From contig NZ_CP133605.1 in assembly GCF_031199965.1 (NCBI RefSeq), positions 1,830,501 through 1,894,500 on the forward strand: 64,000 nucleotides of DNA, written 5' to 3'. Each line of letters opens with the position of its first letter. The stretch's first letter is position 1. The translations under genes were made by a program, and so were the position numbers. The notes beneath the pieces are model-generated. The model ran no database searches. It had not been told where the DNA came from and worked only from the letters and a program-made list of their open reading frames with translations. This document shows positions 28,230 to 38,031 of the stretch, one piece after another. The stretch is from Paenibacillus sp. D2_2 (GTDB lineage Bacteria; Bacillota; Bacilli; Paenibacillales; Paenibacillaceae).

Positions 28230-29528
28230 ATGGATCTTATCGTTAGACCAACTCCTGAGTTAAAAGGAGAGATCGGGGCATTATCATCAAAAAACTATAC
28301 AACACGTTATTTGCTGGTTGCTGCACTGGCCGAAGGAAAGAGCACGATCTATTATCCGGCTCATAGTGAGGACAGCGATGCGATGCGTCGTTGTATCTCC
28401 GATCTCGGTGCTGTGTTGGAGGAAGATGAGGAGAAGATTGTCATCACAGGCTTTGGGAGGCATCCGAAGGATATTAAGGAATTGAACGTAGGCAATGCTG
28501 GTGCCGTACTGCGCTTCCTATTAGCGATTGCAGCTCTGTGTCCGGATGTTACCTTTGTGAATACGTATCCAGACTCGCTAGGTAAGCGCCCGCATGATGA
28601 CTTGATCGAATCTCTGCAGAATATGGGGGTAGAGATTGAGCATCGGGATGGCAAGCTGCCGATTACAGTCCATGGTGGTGCGGCGAAGGGTGGCAAGATT
28701 AAGGTATCTGGTGCGGTCAGCTCACAGTTCCTTAGCGCATTGCTGTTCCTAACACCACTGCTTGAGGAAGATAGTGAGATTGAGGTTGTCAATGATCTGA
28801 AATCGAAGGTTGTCATCGGACAAACGCTTGAGGTGTTGGAGCAGGCGGGAATCGTCATTCATGCCAGCGAGGATTTAATGAATTATACAGTGCCTGGCCG
28901 TCAATCCTACCAAGCGAGGGATTATACGGTGCAGGGAGACTATCCAGGCTCAGCGGCGATTCTGGCCGCAGCTGCGGTGACGAACTCGGATGTGAAAGTA
29001 CATCGTCTTATGGAACATAGTAAGCAAGGAGAGCGGGCTATCGTTGACGTTCTGCGCATGATGGAGGTTCCTCTGACTCATGAGGATGGAATCGTCCATG
29101 TTCGCGGCAATGGTCGCCTGCAGCCGCTTGAATTTGATGGTGACGCAGCGACGGATGCTGTGCTCGCTATGGTAGCTGCTGCGGTATTTGCCGATGGTAC
29201 ATCTCGTTTTTATAATGTGGAGAATCTAAGGTACAAGGAGTGCGACCGCATTACCGATTACTTGAATGAGCTCAGAAAAGCCGGTGCTGACGTCGAAGAG
29301 CGTCAGGCAGAGATTATCGTCCATGGTCGTCCAGGTGAATTGCCAGGCGGCGTCACGATCAATGCGCATTACGATCATCGCGTTATTATGGCTCTAACGG
29401 TTGTTGGGCTTCGCTGTCAGCAGCCACTTGTCATCAAGGATGCGCATCATGTGGCCAAGTCGTATCCGGGATTCTTCGACCATATTACCGCACTTGGTGG
29501 TAACGTGGAGTGGGTCAAGGAAGCGTAA
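28230..29528 (+). CDS. aroA: EPSP synthase (AroA), divergent active-site type
   Basis: A 432-residue enolpyruvyl transferase of the AroA/MurA fold, expected to join PEP and shikimate-3-phosphate. Typical landmarks are RYKECDRI, YDHRVIMALTVVG, GNAGAVLRFL and the VQGDYPGSAAI loop. The N-terminal substrate loop, usually K-S-x-S-x-R, reads SKNYTTRYL, and the PEP/glyphosate loop has Ala where Thr is usual (GNAGA). Lys and Arg of the first motif remain. Such changes occur in non-class-I EPSP synthases. The ATG at 28230 has AAAGGAGA about 9-11 bases upstream. It lies directly after aroK, supporting the substrate assignment. Confidence 0.85.
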   Translation: MDLIVRPTPELKGEIGALSSKNYTTRYLLVAALAEGKSTIYYPAHSEDSDAMRRCISDLGAVLEEDEEKIVITGFGRHPKDIKELNVGNAGAVLRFLLAIAALCPDVTFVNTYPDSLGKRPHDDLIESLQNMGVEIEHRDGKLPITVHGGAAKGGKIKVSGAVSSQFLSALLFLTPLLEEDSEIEVVNDLKSKVVIGQTLEVLEQAGIVIHASEDLMNYTVPGRQSYQARDYTVQGDYPGSAAILAAAAVTNSDVKVHRLMEHSKQGERAIVDVLRMMEVPLTHEDGIVHVRGNGRLQPLEFDGDAATDAVLAMVAAAVFADGTSRFYNVENLRYKECDRITDYLNELRKAGADVEERQAEIIVHGRPGELPGGVTINAHYDHRVIMALTVVGLRCQQPLVIKDAHHVAKSYPGFFDHITALGGNVEWVKEA

Positions 29529-29541
29529 ATAACATCTATAA

Positions 29542-29722
29542 AGGTTATTCAAAAGTCCGCTTTTGATCACGAAGTAGCACTGAGAGCTTATTCGACATCG
29601 AATCTTGAATTCAGCCGGGCCTTCCGGTGCTCACGTACCAACTACGTACGCTCCGCTCCTCAGTCCCTACTTCATTCAACCTTCTCGGTGCTGAAAACCG
29701 TACTTTTTGAACACGAACTTAT
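29542..29722 (-). repeat. Foldback repeat, copy D (full length)
   Basis: A complete copy in reverse orientation, between aroA and the CoA-binding gene. Central hairpin CGTAC-CAACTAC-GTACG; ends AGGTTATTCAAAAGTCC and TACTTTTTGAACACG. It begins 14 bases after the aroA stop. Confidence 0.85.
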
Positions 29723-29759
29723 AGAAGAAGTTTAAACTTTTTAGAGAGGAGCAAGTAAA

Positions 29760-30188
29760 ATGGCTTTTGAAAATCCAAGCAGAGAAACAATCAAAGAAAT
29801 TCTGATGAACGCAGGAAATATTGCTATCGTGGGCTTGTCCGATAAACCGGATCGCACTTCTCATATGATTGCTGAGGCAATGCAGAATAATGGATACCGG
29901 ATTATCCCGGTCAATCCTGTAGTTTCGGGTAAAATTCTCGGTGAGACCGTGTATCCCACTCTCAAGGATATTCCCGAACCGGTAGATATTGTTGACGTCT
30001 TCCGCCGTAGCGAGTTTACACCTGAGATCGCCAGGGAGACGGTTGAGATCGGTGCAAAAGTACTTTGGCTACAACAAGGTGTCATCAACCAGGAGGCGGC
30101 TGACATTGCCGCTGAAGGCGGGCTCATGGTCATTATGGATCGCTGTATCAAGGTTGAAGACAGTCTCCTAATCGGTAAGCGCAACTAA
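29760..30188 (+). CDS. CoA-binding domain protein (YccU-like)
   Basis: 142 residues forming a single Rossmann-type CoA-binding domain. Its motifs are IAIVGLSDKPDRTSHMIA near residue 22, IIPVNPVVSGKILGE, IVDVFRRSEFTPEI, the LWLQQGVINQEA segment and DRCIKVE at the end. Homologues bind CoA and are thought to regulate or repair CoA-linked metabolism; function unproven. AGAGAGGAG precedes the ATG. Same-orientation copies of the foldback repeat flank the gene on both sides. Confidence 0.85.
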   Translation: MAFENPSRETIKEILMNAGNIAIVGLSDKPDRTSHMIAEAMQNNGYRIIPVNPVVSGKILGETVYPTLKDIPEPVDIVDVFRRSEFTPEIARETVEIGAKVLWLQQGVINQEAADIAAEGGLMVIMDRCIKVEDSLLIGKRN

Positions 30189-30357
30189 AGGTCGCTTTTG
30201 ATCACGAAGTGAATCAAGAAGTAACTGAGCATCGAATCTTGAATTCAGCCGGGTCTTCCGGTGCTCACGTACCAACTACGTACGCTCCGCTCCTCAGACC
30301 CTAGCTTCATCCAACCTTCTCGGTGCTGAAAACCGACCTTTTTGAATTCGTACTAAA
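30187..30357 (-). repeat. Foldback repeat, copy E (nearly full length)
   Basis: Reverse orientation, starting on the stop codon of the CoA-binding gene. The outer TTCAAAA of its right end is missing, but AGGTCG still pairs with CGACCT at the other end. Central hairpin as in copy D. Confidence 0.85.
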
Positions 30358-30380
30358 AGTATCATTCAATCTTTGAATTT

Positions 30381-30412
30381 CGTCCGGTATACGGCATACC
30401 GGGCGATTTTCG
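30381..30412 (+). terminator. Terminator downstream of the CoA-binding gene
   Basis: CCGGTAT / ATACCGG stem (30384-30390, 30396-30402) with flanking CG pairs, followed by GATTTT. Confidence 0.65.
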
Positions 30413-30565
30413 CTTGCCCAAGAATAAGCTCATTTCCGGGATGCAAATCGATCCCATTAGAGAAACTAAGGGGAGGTTATGAAGTAAGTATTTTTTTGTT
30501 CTATTTCCTTTGACAAAAGAATGAGGCTGGGCTTACCATTAAGAAATAGAGAGAGACTATCCTAT

Positions 30566-30617
30566 AAATGCGTGTTCAAAAGTCAGGCTTTAAACACCGA
30601 CATTTTGAACTACCTCA
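30566..30617 (+). repeat. Foldback repeat, copy F (short derivative)
   Basis: Ends only: GTGTTCAAAAGTCAGG, a remnant AACACCGA, and TTTTGAACTACCTC. About 50 bases, 35 bases upstream of the enzyme I gene. Confidence 0.7.
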
Positions 30618-30651
30618 GGTAAGGGTTTAAATAGGTTTAGGGGGTCGAAAC

Positions 30652-32380
30652 ATGATACAAGGTATTGGTGCAGCTGCTGGCGTTGCTATCGGCAAAGCTT
30701 TTGTGCTGCCCACCTGGGAATGGGATGTTCCAGATCGGCGAATGGAAAGTGTAGATTTAGCCAAGGAATTTGAAAGGCTGTATGAAGGTATCAAAACCTC
30801 CAAGACTGAAATCGAGTTCATGAAGAATGAGATTAAAGAGACGGTCGGGTTGCGGAATCTAATATTTTTGATGCACATATCGCCATCCTGGAAGATCCTG
30901 TTTTTATGAGTGAAATTCGCGGGATTATAGAGCGTCAATACAAAGCGGCCGAAGTGGCTGTTAAGGAAGCAATTGATCATTTTGTTACGATGTTTGATCT
31001 GTTGGATGATGAATACATGAAGGAGAGAGCACTTGACATCAAGGATGTCGGCAATCGGTTACTTAAGCATTTGCTTGGAACTCCGGACATTACACTGCCT
31101 TCTGACACACAGCCTTATATCTTGGTAGCTAGGGAGTTATCTCCCTCACAGCTTGTACATCTGAACCCACATTATGTGCTCGGAATGGTCACGATAGCCG
31201 GAGGCAAGACGTCTCATTCGGCGATTATGGCCCGGGCGCTTGGAATTCCACTCGTCTCAGGCCTTGAGGATTCCTTGACAGAGATGTTCAAGACAGGTGA
31301 TCTGTTGGTCATTGATGGGGATGAAGGGACCATCTTCCTCAACCCGGATCATGTCATTATCGATCAATATACAACCATCGCTGAGAGGCAGCGGCAGAGG
31401 AAAGAACAGTTGCAGCTACTCGCTTCAGTGGATCCTGTAACAAAGGATAATGTACGGATGAAGCTCGCTGGCAATATCAGTTCGGTGAAGGATTTGGAGC
31501 TTACGTTCAAATATGGAGCTGAGGGAGTGGGACTCTTCCGGACAGAATTTCTATATATGGACCTGGCTGGGCTTCCCGAGCGAAGAAGAGCAGTTCGAGG
31601 TCTACCGTCAGATTGCCGAGAGGATGGGAGAGAATTCGGTCGTAATCCGTACACTGGACATTGGCGGGGATAAACAGTTAGAGTACTTCAACATTCCCGA
31701 TGAAGAGAACCCTGTGCTGGGATTCCGTGCCATTCGAATAAGCCTAGATAATAAAGATATATTCAAGACGCAATTGCTAGCTATTCTGCGAGCCAGTGCT
31801 TACGGCAATGTTAAAATTCTCTATCCGATGATATCCTCGCTGGATGAAGTACGCAAAGCAAATGTGATTTTGCAGGAAGCCAAGCAAGAACTTACCGCTA
31901 GAGGAATCGCCTACAAGGACGATGTACCAGGTCGGAGCGATGATCGAGGTTCCAGCAGCGGTTGCCATTGCGGATCTTCTGGCCCAGGAAGTGGATTTCT
32001 TCAGTATTGGGACGAATGATCTCGTCCAGTATGTGCTTGCTGTAGACCGGATGAACGAGAAGATCGCACATATGTATCATCCTTTTCATCCTGCCGTGCT
32101 TCGCATGCTTCGGCAGACAGTTATGGCAGCGAAAGAAGCTGGAATTCCAATCAGCGTATGTGGCGAGTTGGCCAGCGATGAGAGGGCACTCCCGATCTGG
32201 CTATATCTCGGAGTGAGCGATCTGAGTATGTCGTCGCAATCCCTTCTTCGCGTTAAGCACAGGATATTGAATATTTACGCTAGTGAAAGCCGAGAATTGG
32301 GTGCTCATTGCTTCCGTTTATCGACAAGCAGCGAAGTGGAGGCGGAGCTGGTTCGTTACATGGGAACTGAGGTGCGCTGA
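30652..32380 (+). CDS. ptsI: Phosphoenolpyruvate-protein phosphotransferase (PTS enzyme I), three frameshifts
   Basis: Enzyme I of the sugar phosphotransferase system, which passes phosphate from PEP to HPr. The N-terminus reads GIGAAAGVAIGKAF. The phosphorylated histidine is in AGGKTSHSAIMARALGIP; the PEP-binding domain follows with VGLFRTEFLYM, IRTLDIGGDKQ, GAMIEVPAA and GTNDLVQYVLAVDR, and ends with VSVCGE-type ISVCGELA. Summed length, about 576 aa, is normal. Three one-base shifts (near 30852, 31572 and 31920) split it into four frames although every domain is intact, so error is more likely than decay. No ptsH is adjacent; an HPr-like gene without the phosphorylatable histidine lies at 48.9 kb. 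Confidence 0.9.
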
Positions 32381-32423
32381 AGCAAAGGCAAAAAGGTTCA
32401 TTATTCAAAAAAAGCATGAAAGT

Positions 32424-32460
32424 AACAGCGCCGGAGGAAATTCTCTACGGCGCTGTTTGT
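32424..32460 (+). terminator. Terminator of ptsI
   Basis: AACAGCGCCG / CGGCGCTGTT stem, then TGTTT. It starts about 43 bases after the stop codon. Confidence 0.75.
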
Positions 32461-32535
32461 TTCCTCTCAAGCTATCTGGCTGCGAATGCATTGGCCGTGA
32501 GGTGGCACATCGGCGGACGATGTATTTTTTGCCTT

Positions 32536-32670
32536 TCAAAGGGCGACCAGATGGACTTCAAGCACCTCTTCGCGAACGCGGTATGTCGGATACCATTGCT
32601 CCAAATCGTCGTACTCCTTATCTAAAAGAGTGATCAGCTTATTTCCAGTTAGTCTCAATATAGTATCCAC
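32536..32670 (-). CDS. Possible small protein (44 aa)
   Basis: A GTG-initiated frame gives a charged peptide with LDKEYDDLEQWYPTYRVREE and a hydrophobic end (VLEVHLVAL). The composition is protein-like, but only a weak CAGACAGG precedes the start. No family recognised. It lies between the ptsI terminator and the next gene. Confidence 0.35.
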   Translation of the reverse strand: MDTILRLTGNKLITLLDKEYDDLEQWYPTYRVREEVLEVHLVAL

Positions 32671-32773
32671 CTGTCTGAAATGAGTCTTGACGAAAATCGA
32701 TTTCGATATTTTAATTGTATCAAATATGGATTAATGACTACATACAGCATAGATACGATTATGAGGTGATACC

Positions 32774-33148
32774 GTGCTTTTATTCTGCAATTGCGGCCAG
32801 GCAATGACTCTTAGCTTTCGAATGCTTGTTTTTGAAAATATGTATCAAGTCGACTTAGTTCCTATTCTGGAATGCGAGGACTGTAATTCTTATGAATTAA
32901 TCTCGTCATTGAAGCAGGATATAACTAGGCTGGTGGCTGAGATGAAGGACCAGCGTCGGGAAGGAAGAGTTATTTTCACAAATGTGAATGAGCTTGCTGC
33001 GGTTTTGTATGACATTTATAAGTCTGGGCAAGAACAATTAGAGGTGTCCTCATTCGAAGCATACTTGATGGAGAAATGTGAGGAACGCATTAATTTACTG
33101 CTGGATTTATACGGATATGCGAGGAAAGCCGGGACTCTACTTGGATGA
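32774..33148 (+). CDS. Hypothetical protein with a CxC...CxxC metal-binding pattern
   Basis: 124 residues. The N-terminal third contains CNCG and, 25 residues later, CEDC, a likely zinc ribbon; the rest is helical and acidic (VNELAAVLYDIYKSGQEQLE). GTG start after GAGGTGA. I do not recognise the family. It lies upstream of ytxJ, same strand, separated by about 180 bases that include a likely ytxJ promoter. Confidence 0.55.
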   Translation: MLLFCNCGQAMTLSFRMLVFENMYQVDLVPILECEDCNSYELISSLKQDITRLVAEMKDQRREGRVIFTNVNELAAVLYDIYKSGQEQLEVSSFEAYLMEKCEERINLLLDLYGYARKAGTLLG

Positions 33149-33325
33149 AGGAAATTTCATTTCGTCTGTCCAGTTTATCGTCATTTGTGAAAGAATACCA
33201 ATATCTAGAAATGAATTAAAAGAATTTGAAGATATTGACGAATAAAGTTGTTTTTGATGGGTGCATTTTGTTAATATAACATATGGCAAGGTACAGATAC
33301 TTAATGGAGAAGGGATGGATATGTC

Positions 33326-33667
33326 ATGTATAATTTGCTAAGAATAACATCCATAGAAGACCTTCATAGCGCTTTGCAGCAATCTAATAGTCAACCGCTA
33401 CTGTTGTTCAAACACAGCACTCGTTGCCCAATCAGCGCCGGGGCGCATCGAGAGTTTACAGCATATTTGAATTCGGCTCCCAATGAGGGAGTTATATATG
33501 GTTTGATTTATGTGATTGAAGATCGAGAGGTATCGAATGCTGCTGCCGAACTACTTGGCGTGAAGCATGAATCCCCTCAAGCACTACTCGTCAAGAATGG
33601 GCAAGCAGTATGGAATACTTCCCATTCACGAATTACTTCAGAAGCTCTACAAGGAATTCTGGGATAA
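33326..33667 (+). CDS. ytxJ: Monothiol bacilliredoxin YtxJ
   Basis: 113 residues of thioredoxin-like fold. The active segment FKHSTRCPISAGAHREF carries the single conserved cysteine of the YtxJ group; VIYGLIYVIEDREVSNAAAE follows. YtxJ proteins are linked to removal of bacillithiol from protein mixed disulfides. As in Bacillus, it sits close to ccpA. It complements bshB2 at the start of the window. Confidence 0.88.
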   Translation: MYNLLRITSIEDLHSALQQSNSQPLLLFKHSTRCPISAGAHREFTAYLNSAPNEGVIYGLIYVIEDREVSNAAAELLGVKHESPQALLVKNGQAVWNTSHSRITSEALQGILG

Positions 33668-33779
33668 GTGAAGCGTTATCATTGCACAAAGTAATATTTT
33701 GTCGTATCATTAAACTAATTGGGGTACTGGACCTTACCTGTTGAACGAGTGAAAATCTATTGGCAATGGAGAGAAGAAT

Positions 33780-34784
33780 GTGACGGTTACCATTTACGAT
33801 GTGGCACGTGAAGCGGGCGTTTCGATGGCGACGGTTTCTCGGGTTGTAAACAACAATCCGAATGTCAAGCCGCAGACCAGGAAGAAAGTATACGAAGCGA
33901 TTGAACGTTTGGGATATCGTCCAAATGCTGTGGCAAGAGGTCTTGCCAGCAAGAAGACGACCACGGTCGGAGTGGTCATCCCAGACATCTCGAATTCAAT
34001 CTTTGCAGAGATTGCGAGAGGTATCGAAGACATTGCCAACATGTACCACTATAACATTATCTTATGTAATGCAGATAAGAAGAAGGAGAAGGAGATTCGC
34101 GTCGTGAATACCTTGCTTGAGAAGCAGGTTGACGGACTTCTTTTCATGGGCGGAGTTGTAACAGAAGAACATGTTCAGGCATTCCAGACATCATCTGTTC
34201 CGATCGTACTTTGTGCGACGAGCGATGAGAAGGGCATGTTCCCATCTGTGGATATTGACCACGAGGCTGCTGCATTTGATGCAGTTAGTACACTGATCCG
34301 TCATGGTCATCGCAATATCGCTATGATCAGTGGTACTTTGCAAGATCCGGCGAACGGTTATGCACGTTTTCAAGGCTATAAACGCGCTCTCGAGACGGCT
34401 GGAATTGAGTATCAAGAGGATTTAGTACGAATTGGCAACTATCGTTACGAATCCGGTGTCGAAGCTATGAAGTATTTCCTCGGTCTCAAGAAACGGCCGA
34501 CGGCTATATTCTCAGCTACCGACGAGATGGCTATTGGAGCTATTCACAGCATTCAGGATGAAGGGCTTAAAGTCCCTGACGACTTTTCTATTATTAGCGT
34601 AGACAATATTCGCATGGCATCGATGGTGCGTCCGCAATTGACGACGGTTGCTCAGCCGATGTATGACCTTGGTGCGGTCGCTATGCGTCTGTTAACGAAG
34701 CTGATGAAGAAGGAAGCGGTCGATAATCCACATGTGATTTTGCCTCATGAGACGATTCTGCGTCTCTCTGTCAGTCATGTGTAA
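33780..34784 (+). CDS. ccpA: Catabolite control protein A (LacI family)
   Basis: 334 residues. The LacI-type helix-turn-helix is at residues 5-25 ([18 protein letters not shown]), followed by the hinge helix ([18 protein letters not shown]) and a periplasmic-binding-like core with [15 protein letters not shown] and [12 protein letters not shown], close to B. subtilis CcpA. CcpA binds cre sites together with Ser-46-phosphorylated HPr or Crh. GTG start preceded by GGAGAG. It lies near acuC/acuA/acsA, known CcpA targets in Bacillus, in the conserved ytxJ-ccpA-acu order. A terminator follows. Confidence 0.93.
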   Translation: MTVTIYDVAREAGVSMATVSRVVNNNPNVKPQTRKKVYEAIERLGYRPNAVARGLASKKTTTVGVVIPDISNSIFAEIARGIEDIANMYHYNIILCNADKKKEKEIRVVNTLLEKQVDGLLFMGGVVTEEHVQAFQTSSVPIVLCATSDEKGMFPSVDIDHEAAAFDAVSTLIRHGHRNIAMISGTLQDPANGYARFQGYKRALETAGIEYQEDLVRIGNYRYESGVEAMKYFLGLKKRPTAIFSATDEMAIGAIHSIQDEGLKVPDDFSIISVDNIRMASMVRPQLTTVAQPMYDLGAVAMRLLTKLMKKEAVDNPHVILPHETILRLSVSHV

Positions 34785-34857
34785 TGCTTAACTGGGCCTT
34801 CGCTGTGCTGGGCCATTAGATAGAAGTAGACACAAATATATGAAAAAGGTTATCGGG

Positions 34858-34892
34858 AAAAAAGCTCCTTCTCTTGAAGGAGCTTTTTTAGG
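34858..34892 (+). terminator. Terminator of ccpA
   Basis: AAAGCTCCTTC / GAAGGAGCTTT stem with a 4-base loop and a run of six Ts. Confidence 0.9.
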
Positions 34893-34941
34893 TTAATGAA
34901 TATGTAACGCAAAATAATGAACTGGAGGAGTCGCAGATCTT

Positions 34942-35643
34942 ATGAGTAGAATTGGTCTTATCGGAGCGATGGATGAAGAAATCGCCTTGCTTCTGCAAGG
35001 GATGTATGACAAGAAGGAAGTAAAGCGGTCTGGTATTTCTTTCGTTCAAGGTCTGCTCCATGGCAAGAACGTTGTCGTGTGCAAATCGGGAGTCGGTAAA
35101 GTCAATGCTGCTATGACAACACAGGTGCTGATCGATTATTTCCAAGTAGATATGATCTGGTTCACTGGTGTAGCTGGAGCAGTTAATCCGGAGCTTAATA
35201 TTGGCGATATCGTTATTTCTTCGTCCTGCCAGCAGCACGATATGGATGTAACGCCACTCGGATATGAGCGTGGGATCATACCTTATCAGGAGGTTTCCGA
35301 TTTTCCGGCGGATCAGGACCTGATCCAGCTAGCCCAGGAAGCTTGTTCGAAATTATGTACAGAGCACAGCTTCATCGTAGGCAGAGTGCTCTCAGGGGAT
35401 CAGTTCGTCGCTGATTATGGACTCGTCAGCAAGCTTCATGAGACCATGAATGGGGCCTGCGTAGAAATGGAAGGCTCCGCTGTTGCCCAGGTTTGTTATA
35501 TGAATAAGATTCCTTATGTAGTGCTTCGTTCGATGTCTGATAAGGCGGATGGAACAGCGGATGTGAATTATGCTGAGTTTACTGTTAAGGCAGCCAGTCG
35601 CTCGTTTGAGATCGTGTATGATATGCTACAGAGGATCATCTGA
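34942..35643 (+). CDS. mtnN: 5'-methylthioadenosine/S-adenosylhomocysteine nucleosidase
   Basis: A 233-residue PNP-fold nucleosidase that cleaves MTA and SAH to adenine and thioribose products in methionine salvage. Recognised by IGLIGAMDEEI at the start (catalytic acid/base Glu of the DEE), SGVGKVNAAM, FTGVAGAVNPELNIGDIV, the CVEMEGSAVAQV nucleoside-binding segment and LRSMSDKADG with the catalytic Asp. GGAGGAG lies upstream of the ATG. It stands alone and converges on acuC. Confidence 0.93.
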   Translation: MSRIGLIGAMDEEIALLLQGMYDKKEVKRSGISFVQGLLHGKNVVVCKSGVGKVNAAMTTQVLIDYFQVDMIWFTGVAGAVNPELNIGDIVISSSCQQHDMDVTPLGYERGIIPYQEVSDFPADQDLIQLAQEACSKLCTEHSFIVGRVLSGDQFVADYGLVSKLHETMNGACVEMEGSAVAQVCYMNKIPYVVLRSMSDKADGTADVNYAEFTVKAASRSFEIVYDMLQRII

Positions 35644-35645
35644 AC

Positions 35646-36831
35646 TTAAATTTCAGGATAATCCTGCAAGGCAACCGCGAGAATCTCGCGGTTTTTTGCT
35701 GTAATCTCTTCTCGCCGCGGGATTCCTTCCCAATGTGACATATCATCAAGCCAGGTGGTAGGCAGCCGAACTTCGGCCTGATCCTGCCAGCGTTCAATCC
35801 AAGCTTGCGGGAGATGGAGGGAAGGATCAGCATCAAGCTGCCGCTTCAGCGGATGATCGCTCATCTCTAACCAGAGCATACTCCATGCCCGAGGAACGAC
35901 ACGCCATAGATCATAACCGCCACCCCCGACAGCAACCCAGCGTCCCTCGCAGTACATATGGGCTAACTGGTGCAGAATCGCAGGCATCTCATGATAGATC
36001 CTCATACTGCATTGCATATGAGATAACGGATCGAGGGCGTGAGCATCACAGCCATGCAGACTCAAGATCATATCTGGCTTGTAGTAAGCGATTAGTCTGC
36101 GGACCGATGCTTCGAAGCATTCCATCCAGGAATCATCCTCTGTATAAGGCTGTAGCGGGATATTCATGCATGCTCCATATCCGTGATGCTCTCCACGTTC
36201 GTGGACGAAGCCTGTACCAGGGAACAAATATTTACCAGGTCTCATGGATAGAATAGGTGCATACCTCGGGTTCTGAATAGAAGCTCCATTGTACTCCATC
36301 TCCGTGATGAACGTCTGTATCAATATAGAGCACACGGGCCCCATACTGGCGCCTTGCATATTCAATTGCGACCGCAGCATCATTGTATACGCAAAATCCG
36401 GCAGCTTTGCCCGAGAGTGCATGGTGCAATCCGCCTCCGAGGTGAAGGGCATGCGTCGTCTGTCCGGAGAGGACGGCTTCAACCGCTGTAATGGAACCGC
36501 CGACAACATAAGTTGCCGCATCATGCATTCCGCTAAAGAAAGGTGTATCCTCGTCCATCAATCCATACTGTTCCGCGCGTTCCATCCAGAGGGGATCTGG
36601 CGGATTTTTGCTTAATTGCTGAACAGCCTCCACATAGGCCGGCTGGTGGACCCATTCTAGCTCACCGATGACGGCGGGGCGTGATTGCAGCATGTGCTCG
36701 GGCGATAGGGCATGAATCTCCTTTAATAGATCCAGTGTCGATTGCAGACGGATCGGATGAAAGGGATGATTGTTATGAAAACAATAATTAAATAGCTCAT
36801 CATGATGCACAAATAAAGCGCTACCAGACAT
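35646..36831 (-). CDS. acuC: Acetoin utilization deacetylase AcuC (one frameshift)
   Basis: A zinc-dependent histone-deacetylase-family enzyme, about 394 aa. Motifs include FHNNHPFHPIRLQ, GGGLHHAL with the catalytic tandem His, YIDTDVHHGDGVQ with zinc ligands, LSLHGCDAHALDPL and VGGGGY. In Bacillus AcuC removes the acetyl group that AcuA places on acetyl-CoA synthetase. Near 36243 one extra base shifts SIHET-GKYLFPGTG; both sides are otherwise intact. It is downstream of acuA on the same strand; acuB, which lies between them in B. subtilis, is absent. Confidence 0.9.
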
Positions 36832-36885
36832 AGCCCCACTTTCCTTCCTTTAGGCTCTTAGTTGCAGCTTGTGTCATTTATTAAT

Positions 36886-37094
36886 AATGTTCGTTCAAAA
36901 CGTCCGGTTTTCAACACCGAGAAGGTTGGATGAAGCTAGGGACGAAAGGAGCGGAGCGTAGGCAAAACCTACGTGAGCACCTGAGATGTTTCCGGAGGAA
37001 ACATACTTCGTAAGCATACGCTTGGCCCGGCTGAATTCAAGACTCGATGCTGAGTTGCTTCTCTGATTCACTTCGTGATCAAAAGTGGACTCCA
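36886..37094 (+). repeat. Foldback repeat, copy G (enlarged)
   Basis: Forward orientation with hairpin CGTAGG-CAAAA-CCTACG. It has an extra module after GAGCACC containing ATGTTTCC-GGA-GGAAACAT and AAGC-ATAC-GCTT hairpins. The right end is truncated after AAAAGTGGAC, directly at the acuA stop codon, so the copy fills the acuA-acuC gap. Confidence 0.85.
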
Positions 37095-37726
37095 CTAATA
37101 CATGAAGCGTTGCTGGAAACGGATACGATCAAATTGCTCCTCCGATTCAATAGGCACCTCTTTGCCGATACGTACCATCAAGCAGTTGGCGGATGAGAGC
37201 AAATCTCCGGATCATCGGTCGCATACCAGACCATATCCACGGTTTGCATCAGCCGCTCCATCATTTTGCGGTAGTCCCAGACGCTGAGTCCACTGCTCTT
37301 TAAGTCCCAGTGCCAATAGTACTCAGTTGTGAACACAATATATTTCTCCATCTGACTGTCTTCAAATGCGGTATTGATCATTCTTGACCCCAGCTTCATC
37401 GATCGATAGGCGTTGGCAACTTCAATTGCACCAAGCTCGATCAAATCGGGCATTCGCCCCTGTGACCAGCGCTCCATTTCGTCCGCATAGTGGAAGGTCA
37501 CATAGCCGATAATCATTTCGTTCTCTCTAGCCAGAATGATTCGCCCTTCCGGCAATCCGGCAATTTCGATCAGGGCTTCATGCTGCTCCTTTGGCCTGCG
37601 GAAGGCATCCAGCTCAGGATGCATCTGTAGCGTCTTCAGGTGGGAAGGCGAGACAGGACCTTCGATGACGATCTCATTATCCTGGTAGGGTATCGTATGG
37701 CGGATATACGTTTTACGGTGTTCCAT
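37095..37726 (-). CDS. acuA: Acetoin utilization acetyltransferase AcuA (one frameshift)
   Basis: GNAT-type protein acetyltransferase, about 210 aa as in B. subtilis AcuA, which acetylates and inactivates acetyl-CoA synthetase. Recognised by the N-terminal TIPYQDNEIVIEGPVSPSHL, the acetyl-CoA motif around IEVANAYRSMKLGSRM and TEYYWHWDLKSSGLSVWDY. Near 37190 one base is missing after PEICSHP; restoring it joins ANCLMVRIGKEVP and the end RFMY. AAGGAGG precedes the ATG at 37726. It is divergent from acsA, with which it shares a 305-base control region. Confidence 0.88.
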
Positions 37727-38031
37727 GGACCGCCTCCTTAGCTCTTTCCTCTCACTTATAACAGAAAAATGAAAATTTGAAAAGTATAGCCGTGTCGTAA
37801 TAACGTGTGCTATAATGATATCCGACACAAAAAGATCACAAATATACATTGACAATGTGATATTGTTTACAAACTTTTCTCCCCTTTTTGCTTCTTCATA
37901 GAACGGATACCATCCCACTCATTGACGAACCAATTTAGCCTTTCTATTCATCCCATTTTTGTATCCGTTTTCATATCTTCATCTTATATTTTCATTTATT
38001 TCAATCTTAGTGATTCAAGGAGGATGGAACA
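37727..38031. other. acuA-acsA divergent promoter region
   Basis: The 305-base intergenic region holds promoters for both genes, a candidate cre site at 37858-37871 and the AAGGAGG ribosome site of acsA. No other gene is seen. Confidence 0.6.
37858..37871. promoter_or_regulatory. Candidate cre (CcpA operator)
   Basis: TGATATTGTTTACA differs from the cre consensus TGWNANCGNTNWCA at one position. In B. subtilis acsA and acuABC are CcpA-controlled from the equivalent region, which raises the plausibility of this weak match. Confidence 0.45.

Noticed and set aside
30652..32380. Four separate short genes instead of one enzyme I
   Set aside because: The pieces abut or overlap and carry consecutive enzyme I domains with no gap; a single gene with three one-base shifts explains them.
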